Shown: positions 1 through 6,577 of the stretch, piece by piece
Position numbering within the stretch: the first letter of the stretch is position 1
Layout: every line of letters starts with the position of its first letter
Assembly (NCBI GenBank): GCA_900547445.1
Contig: URGJ01000001.1
Location: 1 to 64,000, forward strand
DNA from: an uncultured Oscillospiraceae bacterium
GTDB lineage: Bacteria; Bacillota; Clostridia; Oscillospirales; Acutalibacteraceae
DNA length: 64,000 nucleotides
Direction of reading: 5' to 3'
The notes under the pieces: model-generated
Databases searched by the model: none
What the model saw: the letters and a program-made list of their open reading frames with translations, nothing else
What the model was told of the DNA's origin: nothing
Program-made: the position numbers and the translations under genes

Positions 1-523
1 TATCCGCCTCAAGACCTTTGAAAATCCTCTTTGCAAGATGTTTCATTATCCGTTCCGGGACCTTTTTGGTGCAGTTTGCCTCAATATGTGTTGTATCTAC
101 GGTCAGAGCGTCGCTTTTTATTATTCCGTTTTCCACGCATTGGCGAACAATCTCACTTAAAACCTCGTCGAGCGTTATATCCTGCATTCTCTGTGTGCGG
201 AATTTCGCAAGTAAGCTGGGGTCGGGTAATTTGTCCTCAGGGTTTAATCCTAAAAACCACAGAAAAGCTAAGTTGCAGTTTGCTTCCTCTATTACCTTGA
301 CATCAGAAAGATTGTATATGTACTGTAAGAACAAAAGCTTCATCATCATTTCCGGCTCTTTTGCAGGTCTGCCGAAATGTTTACAGTAGCTGCTTTCAAG
401 CAAATCGTTAATAAAGCTGAAATCTACGGCTTTTTCTATTTGTTTTAATATATGGCTCTCGGGTATCTTTTCATACAGTGCACTGTAAAAGCTGTTTTGT
501 CGTTCCTTGTTCTCGCGAAGCAT
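1..523 (-). CDS. IS1182-family transposase, N-terminal part (cut by window edge)
   Basis: Reading leftward from an ATG at 521-523, an open frame of 174 codons runs off the left edge. The layout is that of IS1182/DUF772 transposases: an N-terminal helical region with HFGRPAKEP (about residues 49-57), NLSDVKVIEEA (71-81), WFLGLNPED (89-97) and PDPSLLAKFR (100-109), then the start of the DDE core with its first Asp in DALTVDTTHIEAN (138-150). The ATG has an AAAAGG ribosome site and an extended -10 (TGGTATAAT, -10 box at 554-559) upstream. The remaining catalytic residues lie outside the window, so intactness cannot be judged. The family call is firm. Confidence 0.88.
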   Translation of the reverse strand, partial: MLRENKERQNSFYSALYEKIPESHILKQIEKAVDFSFINDLLESSYCKHFGRPAKEPEMMMKLLFLQYIYNLSDVKVIEEANCNLAFLWFLGLNPEDKLPDPSLLAKFRTQRMQDITLDEVLSEIVRQCVENGIIKSDALTVDTTHIEANCTKKVPERIMKHLAKRIFKGLEAD

Positions 524-609
524 CCTTTTCACACCTTGTCTTTTGATGCTTCTATTATACCATATTTTCTACCAATTTTCTACTTTTTCTTGACTTTTTC
601 AGTGGTTTC
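1..609 (-). mobile_element. IS1182-family insertion sequence, 5' part
   Basis: This covers the transposase start and its leader up to the end of a block that recurs, inverted, at 1629-1777. The outer end near 600-620 (GAAACCACTGAAAAAG on the minus strand) resembles the terminal sequence of the MITE-like hairpin at 3798-3852. The exact element boundary and any target duplication cannot be fixed because the other end lies beyond the window. Confidence 0.7.
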
Positions 610-682
610 GGACGGTTATCTGCGTTTCCCCCTGTAATTATGCCTCTTTCCGCCCAACTCAAGGTAATAAAGCGCCTGTCTC

Positions 683-711
683 TTGAAGAATAGAAACTTT
701 TGTGATATAAT
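683..711 (+). promoter_or_regulatory. sigma-A promoter for the acetyltransferase
   Basis: TTGAAG at 683-688 and TATAAT at 706-711 are separated by 17 bases. It points at the GNAT gene at 867, leaving a leader of about 150 nt. No other gene lies in the 343-base stretch 524-866, which otherwise holds only the IS end. Confidence 0.7.
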
Positions 712-866
712 AACCCTACAAGCTGTTGCTTGAATATTATTTTGGAGAGTGCTTTTTGAAAAACACCAACCTTTTGGAGATTGTATTGTAAACGAGAGGT
801 TTGCAAATACATTCTCAGCAATCCTCTCGTATTTTGAGCGTCAACAACTTATGAAAGGATTTAACA

Positions 867-1520
867 ATGAACAATTTGACGATACGTTTAGAAACAGAAA
901 AAGACTACAGAGCAGTAGAAGAACTTACCCGTGAGGCGTTTTGGAACGTCTATAAGCCGGGTGCAGATGAGCATTATTATGTGCATCAGATGAGAACTCA
1001 CCCCGACTTCATCCCCAAACTCGCATTTGTGATTGAACTTGACGGCAAGATCGTTGGCAACATTATGTACACGAAGGCCTGGCTTGAAGACGAACACGGC
1101 GAGCGTAAGGAGATACTCTCATTCGGACCGCTTTGTGTAGCTCCCGAGTATCAGAGGCAGAAGCTCGGCAAAATACTTATAGAGCATTCCTTTGAGGTTG
1201 CACGCAAGATGGGTTATGACGTGAACATCAATTTCGGAAATCCCGGTAACTATGTCAGTCGTGGGTTTGTAAGCTGCAAAAAGAAAAATGTCAGCTTTGT
1301 TGTAGACGGCAACTTCCCAACGGCACTTCTTGTCTGCGAGCTTGTTCCCGGTGCACTTGACGGCAGAAAGTGGATGTATATCCCCAGTACCGCCGCTGAT
1401 TGCTGTGAGGATACTGCCGCAGTCGAAGCATTCGACGCTACATTCCCGACAAAGGAAAAGAAGTGGATGCCAAGCCAAGAAGAGTTCTATATCTATAGTC
1501 ATTCTTCGGTAGTTAGATAA
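867..1520 (+). CDS. GNAT family N-acetyltransferase
   Basis: A 217-residue protein with a GNAT acetyl-CoA-binding fold: beta-strand ILSFGPLCVAPEYQ (83-96), the pyrophosphate loop QRQKLG (96-101), and GNPGNYVSRGF (124-134), a signature typical of YhbS-like acetyltransferases. The substrate cannot be predicted; these enzymes transfer acetyl from acetyl-CoA to small amines or protein termini in the cytosol. The ATG at 867 is preceded by a GAAAGG ribosome site. The gene is monocistronic, with its own promoter at 683-711 and a terminator hairpin right after the stop. It sits between two inverted, identical 149-bp IS1182-derived blocks, so it may be an acquired or IS-mobilised cargo gene (inference). 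Confidence 0.9.
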   Translation: MNNLTIRLETEKDYRAVEELTREAFWNVYKPGADEHYYVHQMRTHPDFIPKLAFVIELDGKIVGNIMYTKAWLEDEHGERKEILSFGPLCVAPEYQRQKLGKILIEHSFEVARKMGYDVNINFGNPGNYVSRGFVSCKKKNVSFVVDGNFPTALLVCELVPGALDGRKWMYIPSTAADCCEDTAAVEAFDATFPTKEKKWMPSQEEFYIYSHSSVVR

Positions 1521-1528
1521 ACGTAAAA

Positions 1529-1560
1529 TGCCGCTGAGGAGTTTCGATTCCTCAGCGGCA
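1529..1560 (+). terminator. rho-independent terminator of the GNAT gene
   Basis: A perfect 12-bp stem (TGCCGCTGAGGA / TCCTCAGCGGCA) with an 8-base loop starts nine bases after the stop codon. The following T tract is weak (CTTATATTTC). Confidence 0.75.
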
Positions 1561-1628
1561 CTTATATTTCAAATCTGTCATTATGTAGGCATCGTTGAAG
1601 TGAAAAAAGGGAACACAGGGGATGGTTT

Positions 1629-1777
1629 GAAACCACTGAAAAAGTCAAGAAAAAGTAGAAAATTGGTAGAAAATATGGTATAATAGAAGCATCAAAAGAC
1701 AAGGTGTGAAAAGGATGCTTCGCGAGAACAAGGAACGACAAAACAGCTTTTACAGTGCACTGTATGAAAAGATACCC
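1629..1777 (+). mobile_element. Truncated IS1182 5' end, inverted copy of 461-609
   Basis: These 149 bases are, by eye, identical to the reverse complement of 461-609. They carry the IS leader, its extended -10 and the first codons of the transposase (MLRENKERQ...YEKIP), after which homology stops abruptly and REP-like sequence begins at 1785. The promoter in this fragment points rightward, antisense to the REP-associated transposase gene at 1806-2552. Confidence 0.9.
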
Positions 1778-1784
1778 TATAACG

Positions 1785-1803
1785 CAGGGGACGGTTCTCT
1801 GTG
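1785..1803 (+). repeat. REP-like repeat, left copy flanking the Y1 transposase
   Basis: CAGGGGACGGTTCTCTGTG is the exact reverse complement of 2598-2616 on the other side of the transposase gene. Together they form perfect 19-bp inverted ends of an 832-bp unit (1785-2616). Confidence 0.85.
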
Positions 1804-1805
1804 CG

Positions 1806-2552
1806 CTAAAATCTCCTCACAATGCTAAAACTAACCCCTGTCAACCTACTGATCTGCCGTATTGATAAACCGCTTTCCCTAAGCTTTTTCAAGCACTTAT
1901 CTCTTGTCTTAATATCTAACTCCTGAAATTCAGACACGGTTTTACATTTTGAATAATTCTCAATTATTTTTCGCGCCTGCTCGTCAGTAACCATTATTTT
2001 TGGTTTTTCTTCAATTTCCAAACATTGTTCAAACGCTTTTTCACTATTAAATTTGATAAAATCTTCTTTCCCAATCATTTCGAAAACAAAATCACAATCA
2101 ACAAGGATCTGCTTCTTGAAAAACTCGTTATAACTGCTGAAAATATAATCCTGCGTTTTTTTGCAAATTCCTGCTTTGACGGGATTTTGATGTATATACC
2201 TAATAACCGTTAAAAAGTATTCATCATTTTCTACCGGCTCGCTTTTAAAACGATCCTGAAACAAATGACCGCTGCGCTGATACTTTATATTATACCAATA
2301 AACAAATCGAGTTGTAATCCTTTTAATTATCTGCTCTATAGGCTCTTTAACCTCTTTAAGCAATAAATGAATATGATTACTCATAAGACAATAAGCAAAA
2401 ATCTCAAACTCACTTATTTCCTTACACTCTTCTAAGATTCGCAAAAATTTATTGTAATCCTCGCTGTCTTCAAAAATTTGCTGCCTGTTAATTCCGCGCA
2501 GAATTATATGATATATTCCGCTATTGCTCTTTTTTCTTGCTTGTCTCGGCAT
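1806..2552 (-). CDS. REP-associated tyrosine (Y1, IS200-like) transposase
   Basis: A 248-residue RAYT/Y1_Tnp protein. The HUH pair is visible in SNHIHLLL (H60 and H62) and the conserved RYIHQNPVKAG block (118-128) contains a candidate nucleophilic tyrosine. The start MPRQARKK is typical of the family, so I prefer this ATG to the upstream TTG/GTG/ATG codons in frame. Residues about 215-248 (LSIRQISRLTGVSFSIV) look like a helix-turn-helix, found in some RAYTs. Such enzymes nick single-stranded REP hairpins and are thought to spread them. Perfect inverted REP copies lie on both sides and a further partial copy follows at 2636-2650, which supports an active or recently active unit. The frame is intact. 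Confidence 0.92.
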   Translation of the reverse strand: MPRQARKKSNSGIYHIILRGINRQQIFEDSEDYNKFLRILEECKEISEFEIFAYCLMSNHIHLLLKEVKEPIEQIIKRITTRFVYWYNIKYQRSGHLFQDRFKSEPVENDEYFLTVIRYIHQNPVKAGICKKTQDYIFSSYNEFFKKQILVDCDFVFEMIGKEDFIKFNSEKAFEQCLEIEEKPKIMVTDEQARKIIENYSKCKTVSEFQELDIKTRDKCLKKLRESGLSIRQISRLTGVSFSIVRRF

Positions 2553-2597
2553 TTTCATCACCAATAGGAGTATATCATATAATTAACGATTTGTCAA

Positions 2598-2650
2598 CAC
2601 AGAGAACCGTCCCCTGTGTTAGTCCCCTGTGTTACTAGAGAACCGTCCCC
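2598..2650 (-). repeat. REP-like repeats, right copy plus a partial second copy
   Basis: CACAGAGAACCGTCCCCTG (2598-2616) mirrors 1785-1803. It is followed by an extra GTCCCCTGTGTTA segment and by a degenerate copy TAGAGAACCGTCCCC at 2636-2650. The core ACCGTCCCC also forms the ends of the hairpin at 3798-3852. Confidence 0.85.
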
Positions 2651-2682
2651 TTGGCCCCCTTGGCTCCACAATTAGGAAATGT

Positions 2683-3249
2683 TTAATTCTTTTTGTATCC
2701 GCACTTGGGGCAAACGCCTTTTTCATTAAGCGCTATGCCGCACAAAGGACAGCGGTCAATTTCTTTTCTTGTCTCAAACTCCTCGGATGCCGCATTTACG
2801 CCGCTTGTAAAGGTAAGCTTGGCAATATTCAGCTTATCCTTAAGAAGGTCGTACACGATTTTAATCATACCTTCAACCGTCATAGTTTCCTTGGTCACTA
2901 CCAAACGGCAATCGGGATAAGCCGTTGCAAGCTCTGTCTTAAACGCGGGACCCTTCATCTTGTTGGTAGGCGCGCCGGCTTTGATTCCCTGCTTTTCATA
3001 AACATCAAGGATGGCAGGCAGGAGAGGATCGTCCTCTCTCAAAACCAATGCATGATCAAAGTTCTTGAGAACCTCCCATGCTGTCTTCTGAATTTCATTA
3101 CAAGGAAAAACCATATTTACGCCCGGCTCGACGGTATCCTCAACTTCTATGGTAAGAACACCGGTATGTCCATGCAAATATTGTGCTTCTCCCTTAAATC
3201 CGTAAAATCGATGCGCGTACTGCAAATCTAATTTGGTAATGCTTCTCAT
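2683..3249 (-). CDS. 6-pyruvoyl-tetrahydropterin synthase/QueD-like protein with C-terminal zinc ribbon
   Basis: A 188-residue protein whose first 160 residues match the PTPS/QueD fold: H13 in YAHRFYG and HGHTG at 26-30 supply the metal-binding histidines, and FDHALVL carries the conserved Asp-His. QueD makes 6-carboxytetrahydropterin for queuosine. Two oddities: the position four residues before HGH, where E. coli QueD has its catalytic Cys, is Ala here; and residues 167-183 form a zinc ribbon (CPLC...CPKC) absent from classical QueD. No other queuosine gene is adjacent. An AGGAGG ribosome site supports the ATG. The exact reaction is uncertain. Confidence 0.8.
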   Translation of the reverse strand: MRSITKLDLQYAHRFYGFKGEAQYLHGHTGVLTIEVEDTVEPGVNMVFPCNEIQKTAWEVLKNFDHALVLREDDPLLPAILDVYEKQGIKAGAPTNKMKGPAFKTELATAYPDCRLVVTKETMTVEGMIKIVYDLLKDKLNIAKLTFTSGVNAASEEFETRKEIDRCPLCGIALNEKGVCPKCGYKKN

Positions 3250-3285
3250 AACAATCCTCCTAAATATTTATTATATGAAAAACGC

Positions 3286-3714
3286 TCAGTCGCGGTTTTT
3301 CTGTGATACATCTTTCTCTTTTTGAGATGACGAATGCTTTTTGCAATCAGGGCAAGTTCCGCGAAAAATAATATCATAGCCTCTAAAATCAAATCCGCGG
3401 GTATCCCTTATGTTATTTTCGAGGCCCGAGATATAATCCATATCCACATCGAAAAAGCGGCCGCATTTGTCACATTTTATATGACAGTGATTATGGGTAC
3501 AGTGGTCATATCGGTCGGCTCCGCCCGGGATTTCCAATTTACGTATTTCTCCCATTTCCGATAAAGTATTTAAGTTTCTATACACAGTCGCCTTACTGAT
3601 ATTAGGGTGTTCAATGATAACGGCATCGTATATCTCGTCCGCCGTTGCGTGATTATGTAATTTGTTCACAGCGTCCAATACCAAAGAACGCTGAATTGTC
3701 TTCCGTTTCATCAT
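3286..3714 (-). CDS. perR: Fur-family regulator, PerR-like
   Basis: A 142-residue Fur-family repressor. The winged helix occupies residues 1-65 with the recognition helix in ISKATVYRNLNTL (39-51). Candidate regulatory metal ligands are H36, D70 (RYD), H76 and H78 (HNHCH), arranged as in B. subtilis PerR, and the structural zinc site is C81, C84, C121 and C124. PerR senses peroxide by metal-catalysed histidine oxidation; a PerR rather than Fur identity is inferred from the Asp in RYD. It has its own near-consensus promoter at 3749-3777. The Ser/Lys-rich tail after residue 125 is not conserved in the family. Confidence 0.82.
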   Translation of the reverse strand: MMKRKTIQRSLVLDAVNKLHNHATADEIYDAVIIEHPNISKATVYRNLNTLSEMGEIRKLEIPGGADRYDHCTHNHCHIKCDKCGRFFDVDMDYISGLENNIRDTRGFDFRGYDIIFRGTCPDCKKHSSSQKEKDVSQKNRD

Positions 3715-3748
3715 ATATATTCAATCCCTGCAATCCTATCTTAATGAT

Positions 3749-3777
3749 ATTATATATCAATTAATAATAAATGTCAA
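3749..3777 (-). promoter_or_regulatory. sigma-A promoter of the PerR-like gene
   Basis: TTGACA (3772-3777) and TATAAT (3749-3754) with a 17-base spacer on the minus strand. The AT-rich spacer (TTATTATTAATTGATA) is compatible with a Per-box-like autoregulatory operator, but I could not match a strict consensus. Confidence 0.8.
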
Positions 3778-3797
3778 TATTAAAATAACTAAAATAA

Positions 3798-3852
3798 GGG
3801 ACGGTTTGAAGCCACTGAAAAAAAGGAGATTTCAGCGGTTTCTAACCGTCCC
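3798..3852. repeat. Palindromic MITE/REPIN-like hairpin
   Basis: Two 23-base arms (3798-3820 and 3830-3852) are inverted copies with three mismatches and a nine-base loop. Each arm begins GGGACGGTT and contains CC.CTGAAA. The arm resembles both the IS1182 end near 1622-1640 and the ACCGTCCCC core of the REP repeats around the Y1 transposase. It lies between the PerR-like gene and metK. Confidence 0.8.
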
Positions 3853-3881
3853 CTGTGTTATGACCCGACGGCTTAAAATGC

Positions 3882-5069
3882 TTACCTGTCGGTCAATTCT
3901 TTAGAAAGCAAATCTGTGCGGTCGGTTCTTTCCCACGGAATGTCAAGGTCGGTTCTGCCCATATGGCCGTAAGCAGAAAGCTGTCTGTAAATCGGTCTTT
4001 TAAGCTGTAGGGCATCGATAATAGCAGACGGGCGCAAATCAAAGACCTTTTTTACCGCATTGGCGATTTTTTCGTCGTCGTATTTCCCTGTACCAAAGGT
4101 ATCCACCATAACCGAAACAGGGTGCGCCACGCCTATCGCGTAGGCTAACTGCACCTCGCATTTTGAGGCTATTTTCGCCGCTACAATATTCTTTGCGATG
4201 TAACGCGCGGCGTAGGCAGCACTGCGGTCAACCTTTGTCGGGTCCTTGCCCGAAAATGCTCCGCCTCCGTGGCGGGCAAATCCGCCGTAGGTATCGACAA
4301 TTATCTTGCGCCCCGTAAGTCCCGTGTCCCCCTGAGGACCGCCGACAACAAACCGTCCTGTCGGGTTAATATAAACCTTTGTGTTGTTATCGAACAGCTC
4401 GGTGGGTACAGTCGGTTTAATTACCTTTTCTAAAATATCGGCGCGAAGTGTCCCTAAATCAATATCGGCGCTGTGCTGTGAGGATACTACAACCGCGTCT
4501 ATTCTAACAGGCTTTCCGTACTCATATTCTACCGTGACCTGAGTTTTGCCGTCGGGTCTTAAGTAGTTAAGCTCGCCACTCTTTCTTACCTCGCTCAAAC
4601 GCTTTGCCATTTTGTGCGCAAGAGAAATCGGCAGGGGCATAAGTTCCGGTGTTTCGTCGCAGGCGTAGCCGAACATCATTCCCTGATCCCCTGCGCCGTT
4701 AAGATTATATTTGTCCTCTTCCCCGTCCTTAAATTCAAGGGAATTGTCAACCCCCATAGCAATATCGGGCGACTGCTTATCAATAGCCGTCATAACCGCG
4801 CAGGTGTTGCCGTCAAAGCCCGCGGAAGGATTGTCATACCCTATTTCGCAGGCGACCTCCCGCGCAATCTGCGGAATATCAACATAGCACTCGGTGGTAA
4901 TTTCACCCATAACCGTGATACTGCCTGTGGTACAGAAAGTCTCGCAGGCAACGCGGGCATCAGGGTCGTTTTTAAGAATCTCGTCCAAGATCGCGTCCGA
5001 AATGCGATCACAGACCTTATCGGGATGTCCCTCGGTAACCGATTCGGACGTAAAAAGCATTTTTGACAT
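3882..5069 (-). CDS. metK: S-adenosylmethionine synthetase
   Basis: A full-length 395-residue MetK, which makes SAM from methionine and ATP. Signature motifs are present: GHPDK near the N-terminus, GAGDQGMMFGYA for ATP binding, and GGGAFSGKDPTKVDRS, the glycine-rich P-loop-like segment. The ATG has a GGAGG ribosome site. The gene is preceded by a SAM-I riboswitch and a strong promoter, so it is expected to be shut off by its own product. It appears monocistronic. Confidence 0.98.
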   Translation of the reverse strand: MSKMLFTSESVTEGHPDKVCDRISDAILDEILKNDPDARVACETFCTTGSITVMGEITTECYVDIPQIAREVACEIGYDNPSAGFDGNTCAVMTAIDKQSPDIAMGVDNSLEFKDGEEDKYNLNGAGDQGMMFGYACDETPELMPLPISLAHKMAKRLSEVRKSGELNYLRPDGKTQVTVEYEYGKPVRIDAVVVSSQHSADIDLGTLRADILEKVIKPTVPTELFDNNTKVYINPTGRFVVGGPQGDTGLTGRKIIVDTYGGFARHGGGAFSGKDPTKVDRSAAYAARYIAKNIVAAKIASKCEVQLAYAIGVAHPVSVMVDTFGTGKYDDEKIANAVKKVFDLRPSAIIDALQLKRPIYRQLSAYGHMGRTDLDIPWERTDRTDLLSKELTDR

Positions 5070-5100
5070 TTTTAATTTTCCTCCGTTTTTATATGTCCAT

Positions 5101-5233
5101 AAAAAAACCGCTCACCGAAAGGCAAGCGGCACAAAACCTCATCTTTCGGATAATCCGCCGGAATTGGCACCTTGATAAAACCATCAGGTTGCCGGGCATC
5201 ACAGGGCCGGTTCCCTCCGCCACTCTTGATAAG
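5101..5233 (-). promoter_or_regulatory. SAM-I (S-box) riboswitch with terminator
   Basis: On the minus strand the leader begins CTTATCAAGAG, followed by GGAGGGA, GGCCCTGTGATGCCCGGCAACC and a closing AAGGTGCCAATTCC, the S-box core. It ends in a terminator stem (CCGCTTGCC / GGTGAGCGG) followed by a run of seven T. It lies directly upstream of metK, giving SAM-dependent termination. Confidence 0.95.
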
Positions 5234-5257
5234 GACATATTTAATTTTACGGTTACT

Positions 5258-5285
5258 ATTGTAACACATTATTTCCGTTTGTCAA
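5258..5285 (-). promoter_or_regulatory. sigma-A promoter of the metK leader
   Basis: TTGACA (5280-5285) and TACAAT (5258-5263), 16-base spacer, about 25 bases ahead of the riboswitch. Confidence 0.8.
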
Positions 5286-5294
5286 CAAGAAATT

Positions 5295-5906
5295 TTATCC
5301 GTTCTGTTTTTTAAATCCGAACTTTAATATAGGGGAAATTCTCTTATAAACCGCAAAGCAGACCGCCGCGTCGATTATGCCTTTAATAAATGTAAATGGA
5401 AGATTAAAGATTAAAAGGGATTTTAAAAGGCTGTCGGACGCGGGCAAAATAGCCTGATACATTCCGACAATCGCCTCCATCGGCATACCGTAAAGCACCA
5501 CATACGCCGGATAAACCACAAAATAATTCGTGACAACGCTTACAGCCGCCATTGCAAACGAGCCGACTAAAGCTCCCATAAGCGCGCCCTTACGGTCTTT
5601 ATTCCGCATATATATAAGCCCCGCTACGCCCGTGAAAACCGCTCCCAAAAGGAAGTTTGAAAGCTCGCCCACACCCGCCGATGTAGTGACAAATAAGTGA
5701 AGCAGATTTTTAATAAGGCAGACCAATATTCCGTACTGCGGGCCGAAGGAAAAGGCGGTGATTATTGCGGGAATTTCCGAAAAATCAAGCTTAATAAAGG
5801 GCGGAATGATAAATGGTAAAGGAAATTCAAGGAGCATAAGCACAAAGCCTACCGCACCCATAACACCGCTTACTGCAATACCTCTGATTAAATTTTGTTT
5901 TTTCAT
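5295..5906 (-). CDS. ribU: Riboflavin ECF transporter substrate-binding component
   Basis: A 203-residue membrane protein with about six hydrophobic segments, typical of the RibU S-component, which captures riboflavin and couples to a shared EcfA/A'/T module encoded elsewhere. Characteristic stretches include FIKLDFSEIPAII and GILVCLIKNLLH near the N-terminus. I start at MKKQNL because an AAGGAAA ribosome site precedes it. The frame stays open further upstream but runs into the riboswitch terminator, so the longer start is rejected. The FMN riboswitch just upstream fixes the substrate assignment. Confidence 0.93.
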   Translation of the reverse strand: MKKQNLIRGIAVSGVMGAVGFVLMLLEFPLPFIIPPFIKLDFSEIPAIITAFSFGPQYGILVCLIKNLLHLFVTTSAGVGELSNFLLGAVFTGVAGLIYMRNKDRKGALMGALVGSFAMAAVSVVTNYFVVYPAYVVLYGMPMEAIVGMYQAILPASDSLLKSLLIFNLPFTFIKGIIDAAVCFAVYKRISPILKFGFKKQNG

Positions 5907-5946
5907 TTTACATTTTCCTTTCTTTTTCAGGGACACAAAAGAAAAA

Positions 5947-5966
5947 GCCCTCATTTTAGTGAGGGC
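5947..5966 (-). terminator. Terminator of the FMN riboswitch expression platform
   Basis: Perfect 7-bp stem GCCCTCA / TGAGGGC followed on the minus strand by CTTTTTCTTTT. It lies between the FMN aptamer and ribU. Confidence 0.85.
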
Positions 5967-5990
5967 GTAAAAATGCAAATACATATACAT

Positions 5991-6095
5991 TCTTCTTTCA
6001 TCCGGACTTTAACCGTCGGCTTCGGAGTTTCACCGAATCAGCCAAAAAGGCTCGCGGGCTTTACCGCCGGTGGGGAATCACACCCCGCCCTGAAG
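5991..6095 (-). promoter_or_regulatory. FMN riboswitch (RFN element)
   Basis: The minus strand carries the RFN core: AGGGCGGGGTG, CCCCACCGGCGGTAAAG, CCCGCGAGCC, GGTGAAACTCCGAAGCC and GACGGTTAAAGTCCGGATG. It is placed to terminate ribU transcription when FMN is abundant. Confidence 0.96.
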
Positions 6096-6106
6096 ATTAT
6101 GTTAAT

Positions 6107-6135
6107 ATAATATTACCAAAAACCGTATTTGTCAA
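6107..6135 (-). promoter_or_regulatory. sigma-A promoter of the ribU leader
   Basis: TTGACA (6130-6135) and TATTAT (6107-6112) with a 17-base spacer, just upstream of the FMN aptamer. Confidence 0.78.
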
Positions 6136-6149
6136 TAGTAATATGATAA

Positions 6150-6575
6150 TTATTCCTTATTATTTTTAAGCGAATCGCGGATTTCGCGCAGGAGAAGTAC
6201 CTCTTCGCTGGGTTCTGCGGGCTTCGCTTCCTCGACAATTTCTTCTTTCTTGCGCTTAAAGGCGTTCATACCCTTGATAACAAGGAAGATAACCATTGAA
6301 ATAAGCAGGAAATTAACAACGCACTGGATAAAGTTGCCGTAGCCGATAGCCGCCTCCTCGGTGGTTTCGGTCGCCTCGCGGATAACAAGTCTCAGCGAAG
6401 TAAAATCAATTCCTCCGAAAAGCACGCCGATTGCCGGCATTATAATATCGTTTACAAGGGAGGTTACGATAGCCGTAAACGCACTGCCCATTACAACGCC
6501 GACCGCAAGATCGATTACATTTCCTCTTGAAATAAACTCCTTAAATTCCGCGATTATTCCCTTTTTCTTTGACAT
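6150..6575 (-). CDS. mscL: Large-conductance mechanosensitive channel
   Basis: A 141-residue MscL with the hallmark N-terminal segment (FISRGNVIDLAVGVVMG, pore-lining TM1), a periplasmic-type loop rich in Thr/Glu, TM2 (about 84-104) and a charged C-terminal helical bundle. The homopentamer opens under membrane tension during osmotic downshock. GGAGAGG precedes the ATG. The gene is two bases downstream of the rRNA methyltransferase gene, so it probably belongs to the same transcript. Confidence 0.97.
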   Translation of the reverse strand: MSKKKGIIAEFKEFISRGNVIDLAVGVVMGSAFTAIVTSLVNDIIMPAIGVLFGGIDFTSLRLVIREATETTEEAAIGYGNFIQCVVNFLLISMVIFLVIKGMNAFKRKKEEIVEEAKPAEPSEEVLLLREIRDSLKNNKE

Positions 6576-6577
6576 TT

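Noticed and set aside
555..821. Minus-strand open frame of about 88 codons over the IS end
   Set aside because: It crosses the IS1182 leader and the acetyltransferase promoter, has no ribosome site and no recognisable protein motif.
5072..5269. Minus-strand open frame upstream of metK
   Set aside because: It lies almost entirely within the SAM-I riboswitch; the apparent peptide is folded-RNA sequence.
5907..5990. 28-residue N-terminal extension of RibU
   Set aside because: It would start inside the FMN riboswitch region and translate the terminator; the downstream ATG has a ribosome site.
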